A DNA stretch of 64,000 nt from Segatella copri (GTDB lineage: Bacteria; Bacteroidota; Bacteroidia; Bacteroidales; Bacteroidaceae), in NCBI RefSeq assembly GCF_026015295.1, contig NZ_JAPDUW010000001.1:2999501-3063500 (forward strand). Direction: 5' to 3'. Under the pieces are notes generated by a model. The model did not search any database, was not told the origin of the DNA, and saw only the letters and a list, made by a program, of their open reading frames with translations. The translations under genes were made by a program, and so were the position numbers. Shown in pieces: positions 1-8,640 of the stretch; within the stretch, counting starts at the first letter, position 1; every line of letters begins with the position of its first letter.

Positions 1-296
1 TCAAGCCGGAGAAGTATTACATGCGTCTGATAGTAGACCGCAACGGCAACGGCAAGTGGGATACAGGCTGCTATGATAAGGATGAACAGGCAGAAGAGGT
101 GTATTACTATCCAGACGTGATAGAATGCAAGGCTAAATGGGATTTAACCGAGAGTTGGGATCCTACGGCCCGTGAACTTTCCCGTCAGAAGCCTGGTGCC
201 ATTACCAAGCAGAAGCCTGATAAAGAAAAGAAAGTTAAGAACCAGAATGCGCAACGTGCCAAGAAACTTGGCATCGAGTACATTCCTAAATTATAA
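1..296 (+). CDS. C-terminal end of an Ig-like domain surface protein (partial)
   Basis: The reading frame is open from the first bases and stops at 294-296, so this is the 3' end of a gene that starts outside the window. The visible part, about 97 residues, contains VDRNGNGKWDTG followed by a YYYPDVIECKAKWD stretch and a basic, lysine-rich tail. This resembles the C-terminus of Bacteroidota exported proteins with SbsA-type Ig-like domains, which end in a repeated-strand domain with a DxNGxGxWD motif. It lies 6 bp before the DUF3108 gene and is probably co-transcribed with it. The family is recalled rather than searched, and the bulk of the protein is not visible. Confidence 0.6.
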   Translation, partial: KPEKYYMRLIVDRNGNGKWDTGCYDKDEQAEEVYYYPDVIECKAKWDLTESWDPTARELSRQKPGAITKQKPDKEKKVKNQNAQRAKKLGIEYIPKL

Positions 297-302
297 AGAG
301 TT

Positions 303-1115
303 ATGAAAACGATCAAATCATTCGGGATTGCATTATTGCTACTTCTGGTCAGCACTACGGTGTCTGCCCAGTGTACCTTCCGTAATACAGCCTTCAAGTC
401 GGGTGAGTTCCTTACTTACAATCTGTATTACAATTGGAAGTTTGTTTGGGTAAAAGCTGGTAATGCCAGTATGTCTATCGTTCAAACCACCCGTCATGGT
501 AAGCCTGCTTATCGCGGTTCTCTTGTTACAAGAGGCAATAAGCGTGTAGATGATATCTTTGTGCTTCGCGACACTCTGCTCTGCTACAGCGGCACCGATA
601 TGGCGCCTATGTATTTCCGTAAGGGAGCTCACGAGGGCAAGCGCTATACGGTAGATGAGGTATTCTACAGCTATTCTGGCGGTAGGTGTCATCTCAAACA
701 GCACCGTCAGCAGCATGATGGTAAGCATGTATGGAAGAATGCCACCTACGATGATTGTGTTTTTGACATGATGAACATCTTCCTGCGTGCCCGCAGTTTC
801 AATCCTGCCAACTGGAAGAAGGGTTATACCGTAAAATTCCCTATTGCTGATGGAAAGAACCGCACTCCAGCTCAGATAAAGTTTGCTGGTAAGGTTACCA
901 TCAAGGCAGATAATGGTGTGAAGTACCGTTGCCTGCGCCTTGCCTATATGGAGTATGAGGATCGCAAGTATAAGAGAATCGTAGATTTCTATGTAACCGA
1001 TGATGAGAATCATATTCCTATCCGTCTGGATATGTTCCTCAAATTTGGTGCTGCCAAGGCATTCCTCGTAGGAATGAAGGGTGTGAGAAATCCGGTTTCT
1101 TCAATCGTGAAATAA
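303..1115 (+). CDS. DUF3108 domain exported protein
   Basis: A 270-residue protein with a clear signal peptide (about residues 1-22, IALLLLLVSTTVSAQ). The mature part begins with FKSGEFLTYNLYYNWKFVW, a beta-rich opening typical of DUF3108 proteins, which are exported and of unknown function; a periplasmic or cell-surface location is inferred. Strands such as AGNASMSI and VDFYVTDDENHIPIRLDMF fit the same family. The start is the first ATG after the preceding stop, 6 bp downstream, so the two genes probably form one unit. It is followed directly by a terminator hairpin. The biochemical role is not known. Confidence 0.72.
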   Translation: MKTIKSFGIALLLLLVSTTVSAQCTFRNTAFKSGEFLTYNLYYNWKFVWVKAGNASMSIVQTTRHGKPAYRGSLVTRGNKRVDDIFVLRDTLLCYSGTDMAPMYFRKGAHEGKRYTVDEVFYSYSGGRCHLKQHRQQHDGKHVWKNATYDDCVFDMMNIFLRARSFNPANWKKGYTVKFPIADGKNRTPAQIKFAGKVTIKADNGVKYRCLRLAYMEYEDRKYKRIVDFYVTDDENHIPIRLDMFLKFGAAKAFLVGMKGVRNPVSSIVK

Positions 1116-1120
1116 GATAA

Positions 1121-1160
1121 AACAAAGCTCTCGGTGCATGATGCATCGGGAGCTTTGTTA
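1121..1160. terminator. Bidirectional terminator hairpin between convergent genes
   Basis: ACAAAGCTC at 1122-1130 pairs with GAGCTTTGT at 1150-1158, with further pairing around TGCAT inside. A-rich sequence on one side and TTATTAAT on the other let it act on both strands. It separates the DUF3108 gene from the histidine kinase gene that converges on it. Confidence 0.7.
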
Positions 1161-1182
1161 TTAATATGGTTGTGCAAGCTGA

Positions 1183-2139
1183 TTATTTCGGCAGCGATAT
1201 GGTGAACTCCGACCATTTGCCTTTTTCGCTCTTTACGCTTACTTTGCCGCCATGGGCATTGATTACCTGCAGCACGTAGTTCAGGCCGATACCGAAGCCG
1301 CCACGGGTCTTCCGGGCGTCTCTTTCGTGCTCAGCAGCACGCTCAAAGCGGTTGAAGATTGTTTTCATCTCACTTCTGGCTATGCCGATACCCTCATCGT
1401 ATATCTTGATATATACATTTTTGTCATTCTCGGAGGTGGAAATCTGAATGTTGATTTCTTCCTTCGAGTATTTGGTGGCGTTATCTACTATATTGCTGAT
1501 AGCCTCCTTCAGATATTCCTCATCTGCCAGTGCCGAAGTGGCTCCGAATAGGGTGGTGATATGAATCGGTTTCGCCGATTTCGCCTTGTATTTATCCACC
1601 ACATCCTCTATCATCGCCTCCAGATCTATTTCAGCCTTCTGGATGCTCAGTTTACCATGTTCCAGTTTTGAGATGGTAAGCAGGCGGTTGATGAGAGCAA
1701 GCAGATGCTGTGCCTCGTCTTCTACGATACAGAAATATTTCTCCTTCATTTCCGGCTTCTTCTCCAGTACGTCGCTGTGCAGATATTTGGTTCCCATGAT
1801 GATGGAGGTGAGCGGCGACTTCATGTCGTGAACCATTGCATAGGAGAAATCCTCGCGCAGCAGGCGAACCCTTTCCTGCTCATCGATATAGTTGATTTGG
1901 TCGATAAGGCTCAGGATGATGACCACCGTGGTGAGGAGAGAGGTGAGAACGGTGAACTTGCTTTCGTAAAAGGCTGCGAGCAGGGCCTGTGCCCTGACAT
2001 CCGGTGCCAGGTTCCAGGGTGTTTCAAACCCCATCTGGTGAACGGTCATCTCGAAGGAGTTCCACATCCAGAACAGCTGCATGCAGAGCACGGCTATCAG
2101 CGCCGTGGTGCTGAGTATTTTGGTTCTATTCGTTTTCAT
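1183..2139 (-). CDS. Membrane sensor histidine kinase
   Basis: A 318-residue histidine kinase. There are two membrane segments (about 10-28 and 62-80) around a short extracytoplasmic loop. The dimerisation/phosphoacceptor box MVHDMKSPLTS follows, with His104 as phosphorylation site. The catalytic domain has an N box (EAISNIVDNATKYS), G1 (DEGIGIA) and G2 (GGFGIGLNYV). The sensor loop is only about 30 residues, so sensing may occur in or at the membrane. The gene overlaps the end of the membrane-protein gene upstream by 14 bp, and the response regulator is the first gene of the same operon, so the cognate pair is clear. The signal is unknown. Confidence 0.9.
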   Translation of the reverse strand: MKTNRTKILSTTALIAVLCMQLFWMWNSFEMTVHQMGFETPWNLAPDVRAQALLAAFYESKFTVLTSLLTTVVIILSLIDQINYIDEQERVRLLREDFSYAMVHDMKSPLTSIIMGTKYLHSDVLEKKPEMKEKYFCIVEDEAQHLLALINRLLTISKLEHGKLSIQKAEIDLEAMIEDVVDKYKAKSAKPIHITTLFGATSALADEEYLKEAISNIVDNATKYSKEEINIQISTSENDKNVYIKIYDEGIGIARSEMKTIFNRFERAAEHERDARKTRGGFGIGLNYVLQVINAHGGKVSVKSEKGKWSEFTISLPK

Positions 2140-2920
2140 CTTTCACAAGCATTTCAGGCAGTTTCCTGCTCAGGGCAGCGAATCCGCCTATGGTTAATGC
2201 TGTACCGGCTATCAGGAGCAATATGCCGAGCACTTTCGATTCAAAATGGAAGGGAACCAGATTGGATACGAAATAAAGCACGAAGAGAATGATGGTGCTG
2301 CGTGTCTTGCCGTATATCCAGCTGCAATAGCAGAGGGTGATAAAACCGAGCACGGTCAGATCTACATTGATATCACCACTGGGTGTTACCGACATCATGC
2401 TGGCTGGCAGCATCATGATTGAGAGCGTGAGCAGCTGCACCCAACTCTTCTTGCCGCAGCGAATCAGTTCCTCCTGAATGGCGCCGAAGAATATGTAGGC
2501 AGATATAAACGATCCGTTGATATTAAAAGGCAGGAAGCCGAGATAGCTAATATCCATCATCTGCTTGGGAAGGAAGTCGAGATGGAAGAGATTCATGATG
2601 GAATAGAAGACCATGGTGAAGCCTAGAATCGGCATGGTGCAAATGGTCATCGCCTTCCATTTGGCTGCAGGAATCACCTTTCCAAGCGAGAACCTGGAGA
2701 ATTTGTAATGTCCGAAGGTGAACCATACGATGAGTATGCCCAGAAATCCGATGACTATTATAAACGGATAGACGGATTCCTTCAGGGCTCCTATCTGCTG
2801 GCTGTGGGAGCCCGAATCCATGTTCATTGCCATGTAGAGTCCCACCAGGAATCCTCCCAGGAAGATGGTGATGAGATATTCTGCCAGGAACAGTATGTAG
2901 TATAATATCGCTTTCAGCAT
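2126..2920 (-). CDS. CPBP-like polytopic membrane protein between regulator and kinase
   Basis: A 264-residue protein with about eight hydrophobic segments. The segment GAIQEELIRCG resembles the EExxxR motif of CPBP/CAAX-type intramembrane proteases, but aligning the Arg makes the first Glu a Gln (QE-ELI-R), and the later conserved His residues are not obvious. It could therefore be a catalytically altered family member or only a look-alike. It sits between the response regulator (75 bp upstream) and the kinase (14-bp overlap), so it is probably a membrane partner of this two-component system, perhaps an accessory sensor. The function is inferred from context only. Confidence 0.6.
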   Translation of the reverse strand: MLKAILYYILFLAEYLITIFLGGFLVGLYMAMNMDSGSHSQQIGALKESVYPFIIVIGFLGILIVWFTFGHYKFSRFSLGKVIPAAKWKAMTICTMPILGFTMVFYSIMNLFHLDFLPKQMMDISYLGFLPFNINGSFISAYIFFGAIQEELIRCGKKSWVQLLTLSIMMLPASMMSVTPSGDINVDLTVLGFITLCYCSWIYGKTRSTIILFVLYFVSNLVPFHFESKVLGILLLIAGTALTIGGFAALSRKLPEMLVKDENE

Positions 2921-2995
2921 AATGATGTCTTTTCTGTCTTTTTATCTTTATTCTAATTTGATTCTCGTATGATGTTATTAGGAGGTGGGGGATGC

Positions 2996-3703
2996 TTATT
3001 CTGCGATGAGTTTGAATCCCACACCTCTGATGGTTTTCAGTTCTACGCCCGGTTCGTCTTCCAGCGCTGTGCGGATTTTCTTGATGAATACATCCAAACT
3101 TCTGGAAGCAAAATAGTCTTTGTCTTCCACTCCCCAGAACCGGCTCAATACGGCTTCGCGGCGCACCACCTCGTTTTTGTTTACTGCCAGCAGTTCCAGA
3201 ATCTTTGCCTCTCGTGCGGTGAGCATTTTCTGTTTACCATCCTGCGTATCTTTCAGAGTAGCATGGTCGGCATCTAGAATGTATTTACCCAGTTTTATCT
3301 GGTTGCTGGCGTTTTCACTGCGGGCTCCGGCTTTCAGTTGGAGTAGGCTATGTATGTGAGCATCAAGCTCTTCTGGAATAAACGGCTTCTTCACATAGTT
3401 GTTGGCTCCGGCAGCATAACCTGCCTTCAGGTCCTTCGGCGAGGTGAGTCCGGTGGTAAACAGAATAATGGTTTTTCCATCAACCTCGCGTATTTTCTTC
3501 ACCATTTCTATTCCGTCCATGATGGGCATGTCGATATCAGATACGATGACATCGGGCTGAAAGTCTTGCCATACCTTCAGTCCTTCCTTGCCGTTTACGG
3601 CGGTTTTCACCTCATATCCTCCGATGATATCTTCGAAGCAACTTTTCTCCATATAGGCGAGGTTTTCATCATCCTCTACCAGGAGCAGTTTAGTATTTGC
3701 CAT
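2996..3703 (-). CDS. OmpR-family response regulator
   Basis: A 235-residue two-domain regulator. The receiver domain (about 1-120) has acidic residues Asp11/Asp12, the phosphorylatable Asp at about position 56 (VSDIDMP) and the conserved Lys in YVKKPF. The C-terminal half is a winged-helix DNA-binding domain (LTAREAKILELLAVNKNE, then VFIKKIRTALEDEPGVELKTIRGVGFKL). It heads a leftward operon with the CPBP-like protein and the kinase, and its promoter is visible just upstream. The target genes cannot be read from this window. Confidence 0.93.
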   Translation of the reverse strand: MANTKLLLVEDDENLAYMEKSCFEDIIGGYEVKTAVNGKEGLKVWQDFQPDVIVSDIDMPIMDGIEMVKKIREVDGKTIILFTTGLTSPKDLKAGYAAGANNYVKKPFIPEELDAHIHSLLQLKAGARSENASNQIKLGKYILDADHATLKDTQDGKQKMLTAREAKILELLAVNKNEVVRREAVLSRFWGVEDKDYFASRSLDVFIKKIRTALEDEPGVELKTIRGVGFKLIAE

Positions 3704-3732
3704 AATCTTTTCAGTTTTTGATGATTACAGTT

Positions 3733-3740
3733 GCAAAGAT
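3733..3740 (-). promoter_or_regulatory. -7 element TATCTTTG of the two-component operon
   Basis: CAAAGATA on the plus strand reads TATCTTTG on the minus strand, matching the Bacteroidota -7 consensus TAnnTTTG. It lies 30 bp upstream of the response-regulator start. No clear -33 TTTG was found at the usual distance. Confidence 0.6.
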
Positions 3741-3862
3741 ACATTTTTTTTGTGAAAGAGCTATATAAAGAGGTGGAGATTAACTTAAAGATAACATTCA
3801 TTCCTGAACTTTTGAAGGCACTATGGATTAGGAACGGGGAGTGATTAGGGGCGGGTATAAAT

Positions 3863-3965
3863 TAGGCACGGATTACGTGGATTACACGGATTTATGGCGC
3901 AACTGCTAATAAACCATATCATAATCTCTAATAAAGAGTCGTGTAATCTGTGTAATCCGTGCCTA
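3863..3965. repeat. Long inverted repeat (dispersed REP-like palindrome)
   Basis: The arms at 3863-3890 and 3938-3965 are reverse complements at 23 of 28 positions. Each arm is itself a tandem of a GGATTACACGGATT-like word. They are separated by about 47 bp. The element lies 6 bp past the ispG stop, so it may fold as a large stem-loop in the ispG 3' UTR. No T-tract follows on the minus strand, so it looks more like a REP-type element than an intrinsic terminator. Confidence 0.7.
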
Positions 3966-3970
3966 AATAA

Positions 3971-5839
3971 TTATTGCTTATCCGAGTCGATGAGAGCGAG
4001 CAGATGCTCTACTGCCACCTCTTGCGGGATATTCTTTTCTATGCAAACCTGCTTGCGGTAGAGGCTTACTCGGTTAGGACCGGCGCCTACGTAGCCGTAA
4101 TCGGCATCCGCCATTTCGCCAGGACCATTCACGATACAGCCCATGATACCAATCTTCAGGCCCTTAAGATGCTTGGTTGCCTCCTTGATCTTGGCGATGG
4201 TTTCACGGAGATCGTAGAGGGTTCTGCCGCAACCAGGACAACTGATATACTCGGTTTTGCTGGTGCGCAGACGGGCTGCCTGGAGAATACCGAAGGCGGT
4301 TTCATCTATTGTCTGGGCAGGGATGTCTCCATTGTTCATCAGCCAGATACCATCGGTCAGACCATCAATCATCAGGGCTCCCATATCGGCTGCTGCCTCC
4401 AGCTGGAAGTCGCTCTTCTCCTCCTTGCTGTGCTGGTACATCTCTGCGAAAACCACAGGGTTCTTCAAGCCGGCATTCATCATCTCGTGAACCAATGCAC
4501 GCTGGTCTCCCAGGCGGTTCTGGTGATTGCTGACGCAGATAACCACCACCTCTGGATGAGCCTTCAGGCAGGCGATGTATTCCTCGGCTGGAGTACCAAA
4601 CTGCAGGGTGAGGAACTTCACGTCGGCCTTGATGCTGGCGATGAGCGGCATTGCCATGGCTGGGAAGATAGGGTAGAGCTTGGCACCAGTAGTCTCTGGC
4701 TTGCTGTTCAGCGTCTCGTAAACATTGTAATCTACGATGTAGCTCTGACCTGGCACAAACTGCTTAGGCATCTTGCCGCCTATATAGATATAATCAGGCG
4801 TAGCATCCTTGTTCTCACAAGCGGTGCTCTCGCCGTTGATTCGGTTGCTGATGACCACAGGCACATTATTGCCGCCGATATTGCCAACAGCCACGGTTTC
4901 GCGGCGGGTAGGGCGCAGCCAGTCGAATGAAGGACAAGTTGCGGCAGGAATCATCAGATGCCCCTTCTTCTTGCCGATATAATCTACCAGATGACGTGCA
5001 ACTGGAATCTCTGCAGCAGGTTCCTCGCTCAGACTCACGCGAACCGTATCGCCGATGCCATCAGCCAAGAGGGCACCGATGCCTACGGCACTCTTGATTC
5101 TGCCATCCTCGCCTTCGCCGGCTTCGGTTACACCGAGGTGGAGCGGATAATTCATACCTTCCTTCTCCATTTCTTCAACCAGGAGGCGCATAGAGCGGAC
5201 CATGACAACGGTATTGGATGACTTGATACTGATAACCACATCGTGGAAATTCTCCTTCTTGCAGATGCGCAGGAATTCGAGACAGCTCTCTACGATGCCC
5301 TCAGGGGTATCGCCGTAGCGATTACGGATGCGGTCGGAGAGTGAACCGTGGTTCACACCGATGCGGATGGCAGTATGGTTCTCCTTGCAGATGTTGAGGA
5401 AAGGTACGAAACGCTCCTCAATCTTCTGAAGTTCGTGAGCATACTCCTCATCAGTATATTCCTGCTTGATGAACTTGCGGGCAGGATCCACGTAGTTGCC
5501 AGGGTTTATGCGTACTTTCTCACAATAGAGAGCAGCCACATCGGCAACGTTAGGATTGAAGTGAACATCGGCTACGAGAGGAGTCTGATAGCCGTCGGCA
5601 CGGATGCCGGCATTGATGTTTTTCATGTTCTCTGCCTCGCGGGAACCCTGAGTGGTGAAGCGCACCAGCTCGCCACCAGCCTTGATAATCTCCTCAGCCT
5701 GTTGAACGCAAGCCTCAGTATCATTGGTGTTGGTGGTGGTCATCGACTGGATGCGGATAGGATTATCGCCACCCAGGTCGATGGCTCCGATATGTGCCAC
5801 AGAAGAGGCACGGCGGGTATAATTGAATAAATCTACCAT
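3971..5839 (-). CDS. ispG: 4-hydroxy-3-methylbut-2-enyl diphosphate synthase, long form
   Basis: IspG (GcpE) makes HMBDP from MEcPP, the penultimate step of the MEP isoprenoid pathway. From the chosen ATG the protein has 622 residues, far longer than the roughly 370 of E. coli IspG. It matches the long form with an extra domain inserted between the TIM barrel and the 4Fe-4S domain, known from Bacteroidetes, Chlamydiae and plants. The barrel starts with GAIDLGGDNPIRIQSMTTT. The cluster-binding C-terminus shows SCPGCGR and GIMGCIVNGPGEM. A longer reading frame to 5878 begins inside a perfect hairpin and adds a hydrophobic stretch not expected for a cytosolic enzyme, so the start at 5839 is preferred. 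It lies 52 bp downstream of purE in the same direction. Confidence 0.93.
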   Translation of the reverse strand: MVDLFNYTRRASSVAHIGAIDLGGDNPIRIQSMTTTNTNDTEACVQQAEEIIKAGGELVRFTTQGSREAENMKNINAGIRADGYQTPLVADVHFNPNVADVAALYCEKVRINPGNYVDPARKFIKQEYTDEEYAHELQKIEERFVPFLNICKENHTAIRIGVNHGSLSDRIRNRYGDTPEGIVESCLEFLRICKKENFHDVVISIKSSNTVVMVRSMRLLVEEMEKEGMNYPLHLGVTEAGEGEDGRIKSAVGIGALLADGIGDTVRVSLSEEPAAEIPVARHLVDYIGKKKGHLMIPAATCPSFDWLRPTRRETVAVGNIGGNNVPVVISNRINGESTACENKDATPDYIYIGGKMPKQFVPGQSYIVDYNVYETLNSKPETTGAKLYPIFPAMAMPLIASIKADVKFLTLQFGTPAEEYIACLKAHPEVVVICVSNHQNRLGDQRALVHEMMNAGLKNPVVFAEMYQHSKEEKSDFQLEAAADMGALMIDGLTDGIWLMNNGDIPAQTIDETAFGILQAARLRTSKTEYISCPGCGRTLYDLRETIAKIKEATKHLKGLKIGIMGCIVNGPGEMADADYGYVGAGPNRVSLYRKQVCIEKNIPQEVAVEHLLALIDSDKQ

Positions 5840-5853
5840 AATATATAAGATAA

Positions 5854-5881
5854 GATATGCCCCAAAAGAATGGGGCATATC
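5854..5881 (-). terminator. Hairpin between purE and ispG
   Basis: GATATGCCCC (5854-5863) and GGGGCATATC (5872-5881) form a perfect 10-bp stem with an 8-base loop. It lies 10 bp past the purE stop and 14 bp before the ispG ATG on the minus strand. The following sequence (TTATCTTATATATT) is only moderately T-rich, so it may be a partial terminator or an mRNA-stabilising hairpin that sets ispG level. Confidence 0.55.
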
Positions 5882-5891
5882 GCATATTAGA

Positions 5892-6398
5892 TTAATTACA
5901 CTTGAAGTCGTATTTCACCTCAGCCAGATCCTTGTTGGCCTTCTCGATCTTGGCACCGAGCCCCGCCTTCCAAGCCTCTACCTTCTGAGCCACTTCCTCA
6001 TCGGCAAGGGCAATCATTTCGGCAGCGAGGATGGCAGCGTTCTGAGCCGCATTTACACCAACAGTAGCTACAGGAATGCCAGGAGGCATCTGGATGATGC
6101 TGAGCATGGCATCAAGACCATCGAGCATACCCTTGATAGGCACACCGATAACTGGCAGAGGAGTAGATGCTGCGATAACACCAGGAAGGGCGGCAGCCAT
6201 ACCGGCAGCGGCGATGATTACCTTCACGCCACGTTCCTTAGCTCCCTTGGCGAATGACTCTACTGCATCTGGAGTACGGTGAGCAGAGAGGGCATTAACC
6301 TCGAAAGGAATCTGGTTGTCGTTCAACCACTTACATGCTTTTTCCATAACAGGCAGATCGCTTGTACTGCCCATAATAATGCTTACTAATGGTTTCAT
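5892..6398 (-). CDS. purE: N5-carboxyaminoimidazole ribonucleotide mutase
   Basis: PurE converts N5-CAIR to CAIR in de novo purine synthesis. The 168-residue length is normal. The N-terminal SIIMGSTSDLPVMEKA is the phosphate-binding signature, followed by VNALSAHRTPD with the conserved catalytic His, and GAAALPGV-type and PVIGVP segments. It is flanked by the PAP2-like gene (25 bp upstream) and ispG (downstream) on the same strand. No purK partner is seen nearby. Confidence 0.95.
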   Translation of the reverse strand: MKPLVSIIMGSTSDLPVMEKACKWLNDNQIPFEVNALSAHRTPDAVESFAKGAKERGVKVIIAAAGMAAALPGVIAASTPLPVIGVPIKGMLDGLDAMLSIIQMPPGIPVATVGVNAAQNAAILAAEMIALADEEVAQKVEAWKAGLGAKIEKANKDLAEVKYDFKCN

Positions 6399-6423
6399 TT
6401 CTTCTTATATTTTATTATAAACT

Positions 6424-7032
6424 TTATATTACCAATATAGAACAGGCGGTGCCTATCAGGAATCCTGCAACTACCTGTGACAGCGTATGTTGTCGGAGTA
6501 TCATGCGGGCACTTCCTACTGCGCCTGCCATCATCAGCACAAGGCAGAGCCACCACAGCGGATTGAAATTGAAGGCTACAGAATAAGACACCAGAGCTCC
6601 TGCCACACCTCCGATGGCTGCCGTATGGGTGCTGATCTTCCACCATACATTGATGAAGGCGCAAATCATCTGTATCGCCAGCGCTACCACTACGATGATA
6701 CTGATGACGCGAGGCGTATTGCGGTATTCCATCCAGAAAAAACAGCCGAAGTAACATACGATAGAGAGGATGTAAGGCACAATACGACGCTCCTTCTTGC
6801 CCAGTTCACGCGAGGTCCAGCCTTGAACCATGCGGTAGAGGTGGATGAGTAGCGATGGAGCTACGACGGTCAGGAGATAGACCATGCCCAGCATCACCAG
6901 TTTGTATCCTATCGGTAACAGCGACATATAACTGAAGATGAACAGAGCAATCAGTCCTACCATCGGCAGATAGAAGGGCGTGAAGATCATGCTCATGATG
7001 CGTGCTGTCAATATGATATTCTTCTCTTTCAT
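6424..7032 (-). CDS. PAP2-superfamily membrane protein with a degenerate active site
   Basis: About 202 residues from the internal ATG at 7032, with five or six membrane segments. The C-terminal half has KISTHTAAIGG (motif C2-like) and SARMILRQHTLSQVVAG, which aligns with the SRxxxxxHxxxD motif of PAP2 phosphatases. The final Asp is Gln here, and the KxxxxxxRP motif is not obvious. It may be an undecaprenyl-diphosphate or lipid phosphatase relative with altered activity. The longer frame starting at 7068 adds residues before a good membrane-protein start, so 7032 is chosen. It is part of the leftward series rpoN-PAP2-purE-ispG. Confidence 0.7.
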   Translation of the reverse strand: MKEKNIILTARIMSMIFTPFYLPMVGLIALFIFSYMSLLPIGYKLVMLGMVYLLTVVAPSLLIHLYRMVQGWTSRELGKKERRIVPYILSIVCYFGCFFWMEYRNTPRVISIIVVVALAIQMICAFINVWWKISTHTAAIGGVAGALVSYSVAFNFNPLWWLCLVLMMAGAVGSARMILRQHTLSQVVAGFLIGTACSILVI

Positions 7033-7114
7033 AACACTAATAACGTATATATTCTTTTTATCTCTCAAATATTTTGTGGTGGGCCCCGGTTTCTTCCTGA
7101 CTCATACCACTATC

Positions 7115-8638
7115 TTATTTTCTGAGTCGTGCCACCGGTATGCCCAGTTGCTCCCTATATTTTGCCACCGTACGTCGTGCGATAGGGAATCCCTTCTCCT
7201 TCAGCAGTTTGGCAAGTGCATCATCGCTGATCGGCTTTTTCTTGTCTTCTTTCTCGATGATGTCGTGCAGGGCAATCTTGATTTTGCGGGTAGACATCTC
7301 TTCGCCGTCTTCAGTGGTGTAGCTGTCTGTGAAGAAGAACTTCAGCGGGAAGGTGCCCCATTTAGTCTGGGCATACTTCACGTTGCTCACTCTCGAGATG
7401 GTACTGATGTCCAGTCCCGTGCGTTCTGCTACATCCTTCAGAATCATCGGTTTCAGGTCAGCCTCGTCTCCATCCAGGAAGAACTGCCGCTGTATGTCGA
7501 TAATTGCCTTCATGGTGACGATGAGGGTATGTCTTCTCTGCTTGATGGCTTCGATGAATCCCTGTGCCTTGTCTACCTTTTCCTTAGCGTAGAGCAGGGC
7601 TTCCTTGTCGCTCCGGCTCATCTTGTCTTTATGCTTCCTGTAGGTGTCAATCATGTCGGTGAATGATGGCGAAACCGTCAGTTGCGGAATGTTGCCACGG
7701 TTCAGCGAGAATGTAATCGTTCCGTCGTCATTGGTGTCGATGATGAAGTCGGGGGTAATCTGCTGCATGTTTCTTCCCTCTGTTTCGCCCATCGATGCGC
7801 CCGGTTTCGGGTTCAGCTTTCTGATTTCTGCCTGCAGGGTTTCTACCTGTGTATCGTTCAGTTCCAGTCCTGCCTTGATCTTGTCCCAATGTTTCTTGGT
7901 AAACTCGTCAAAATAGTCGGTAAACACCTCTTCCATCGTCTTGCGGAGCACACCTCTCGGCAGTCTCTTAACCTGCAGCAGAAGGCATTCCTGCAGACTT
8001 CTTCCTCCTACACCGGCTGGGTCGAAGGTCTGTAGAATGTGGAGCACGTGCTCGATGTCTTTTTCCGTAACATCGATGTTGTGATAGATAGCGAGTTCAT
8101 CGCAGATGCTGTCCAGGTCCTTGCGGAGCAGTCCGTCGTCATCCAGTGAACCTATGAGATATTCCATTACTTCCTTCTCCTTTTCGCTGAGCGGCTGCAT
8201 GTCCATCTGTTCCTTCAGCTTATCATAGAAAGAGGTAGTGTCGCCGTAAACCATTTCTTCGTAGTCAGCGCTGTCCTGGTTGTTGTATCTGTCTGTATTG
8301 TAGTCAGGCATCTGGTCGTCTTTTCCGATGCTTTCCAGTGCCTGGTCCAGTTCGTCTTTTCTTTCTTCTTTTTCAGATTCAGCCTCGTAGGCATCCTCAT
8401 CGCTGCTGTTGTCGTACTCATCATCTGCGGGCGAATCATCATTGGCGACATTCTCGTTGAGCATGTCGTCTGGGTTCTCGCTTTCCAGAGCGGGATTATC
8501 GTCCAGTTCTGCATTGATACTGTCTTCCAGTTCCGTGAGCGGCATTTCCAACAGTTTCACCTGCAGCATTTGCTGGGCTGAAAGTCTTTGAAGTTGCTGT
8601 AACTTCTGTGCCTGTGTCTGTATGAGTTTTTGAGCCAT
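7115..8638 (-). CDS. rpoN: RNA polymerase sigma-54 factor
   Basis: Sigma-54 directs RNA polymerase to -24/-12 promoters and needs AAA+ activators. The 507 residues follow the usual order: a Gln/Leu-rich region I at the N-terminus (QAQKLQQLQRLSAQQMLQV), a very acidic region II (about 45-125), a core-binding domain (about 150-330), and a C-terminal DNA-binding part. The RpoN box IARRTVAKYRE sits near the C-terminus. The gene starts 2 bp after the stop of an unknown protein, so the two are translationally close and probably co-transcribed. No enhancer-binding activator is seen in the window. Confidence 0.97.
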   Translation of the reverse strand: MAQKLIQTQAQKLQQLQRLSAQQMLQVKLLEMPLTELEDSINAELDDNPALESENPDDMLNENVANDDSPADDEYDNSSDEDAYEAESEKEERKDELDQALESIGKDDQMPDYNTDRYNNQDSADYEEMVYGDTTSFYDKLKEQMDMQPLSEKEKEVMEYLIGSLDDDGLLRKDLDSICDELAIYHNIDVTEKDIEHVLHILQTFDPAGVGGRSLQECLLLQVKRLPRGVLRKTMEEVFTDYFDEFTKKHWDKIKAGLELNDTQVETLQAEIRKLNPKPGASMGETEGRNMQQITPDFIIDTNDDGTITFSLNRGNIPQLTVSPSFTDMIDTYRKHKDKMSRSDKEALLYAKEKVDKAQGFIEAIKQRRHTLIVTMKAIIDIQRQFFLDGDEADLKPMILKDVAERTGLDISTISRVSNVKYAQTKWGTFPLKFFFTDSYTTEDGEEMSTRKIKIALHDIIEKEDKKKPISDDALAKLLKEKGFPIARRTVAKYREQLGIPVARLRK

Positions 8639-8640
8639 AA

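Noticed and set aside
1705..2292. 195-codon plus-strand frame opposite the histidine kinase
   Set aside because: It is antisense to clear kinase motifs and has no domain signature of its own.
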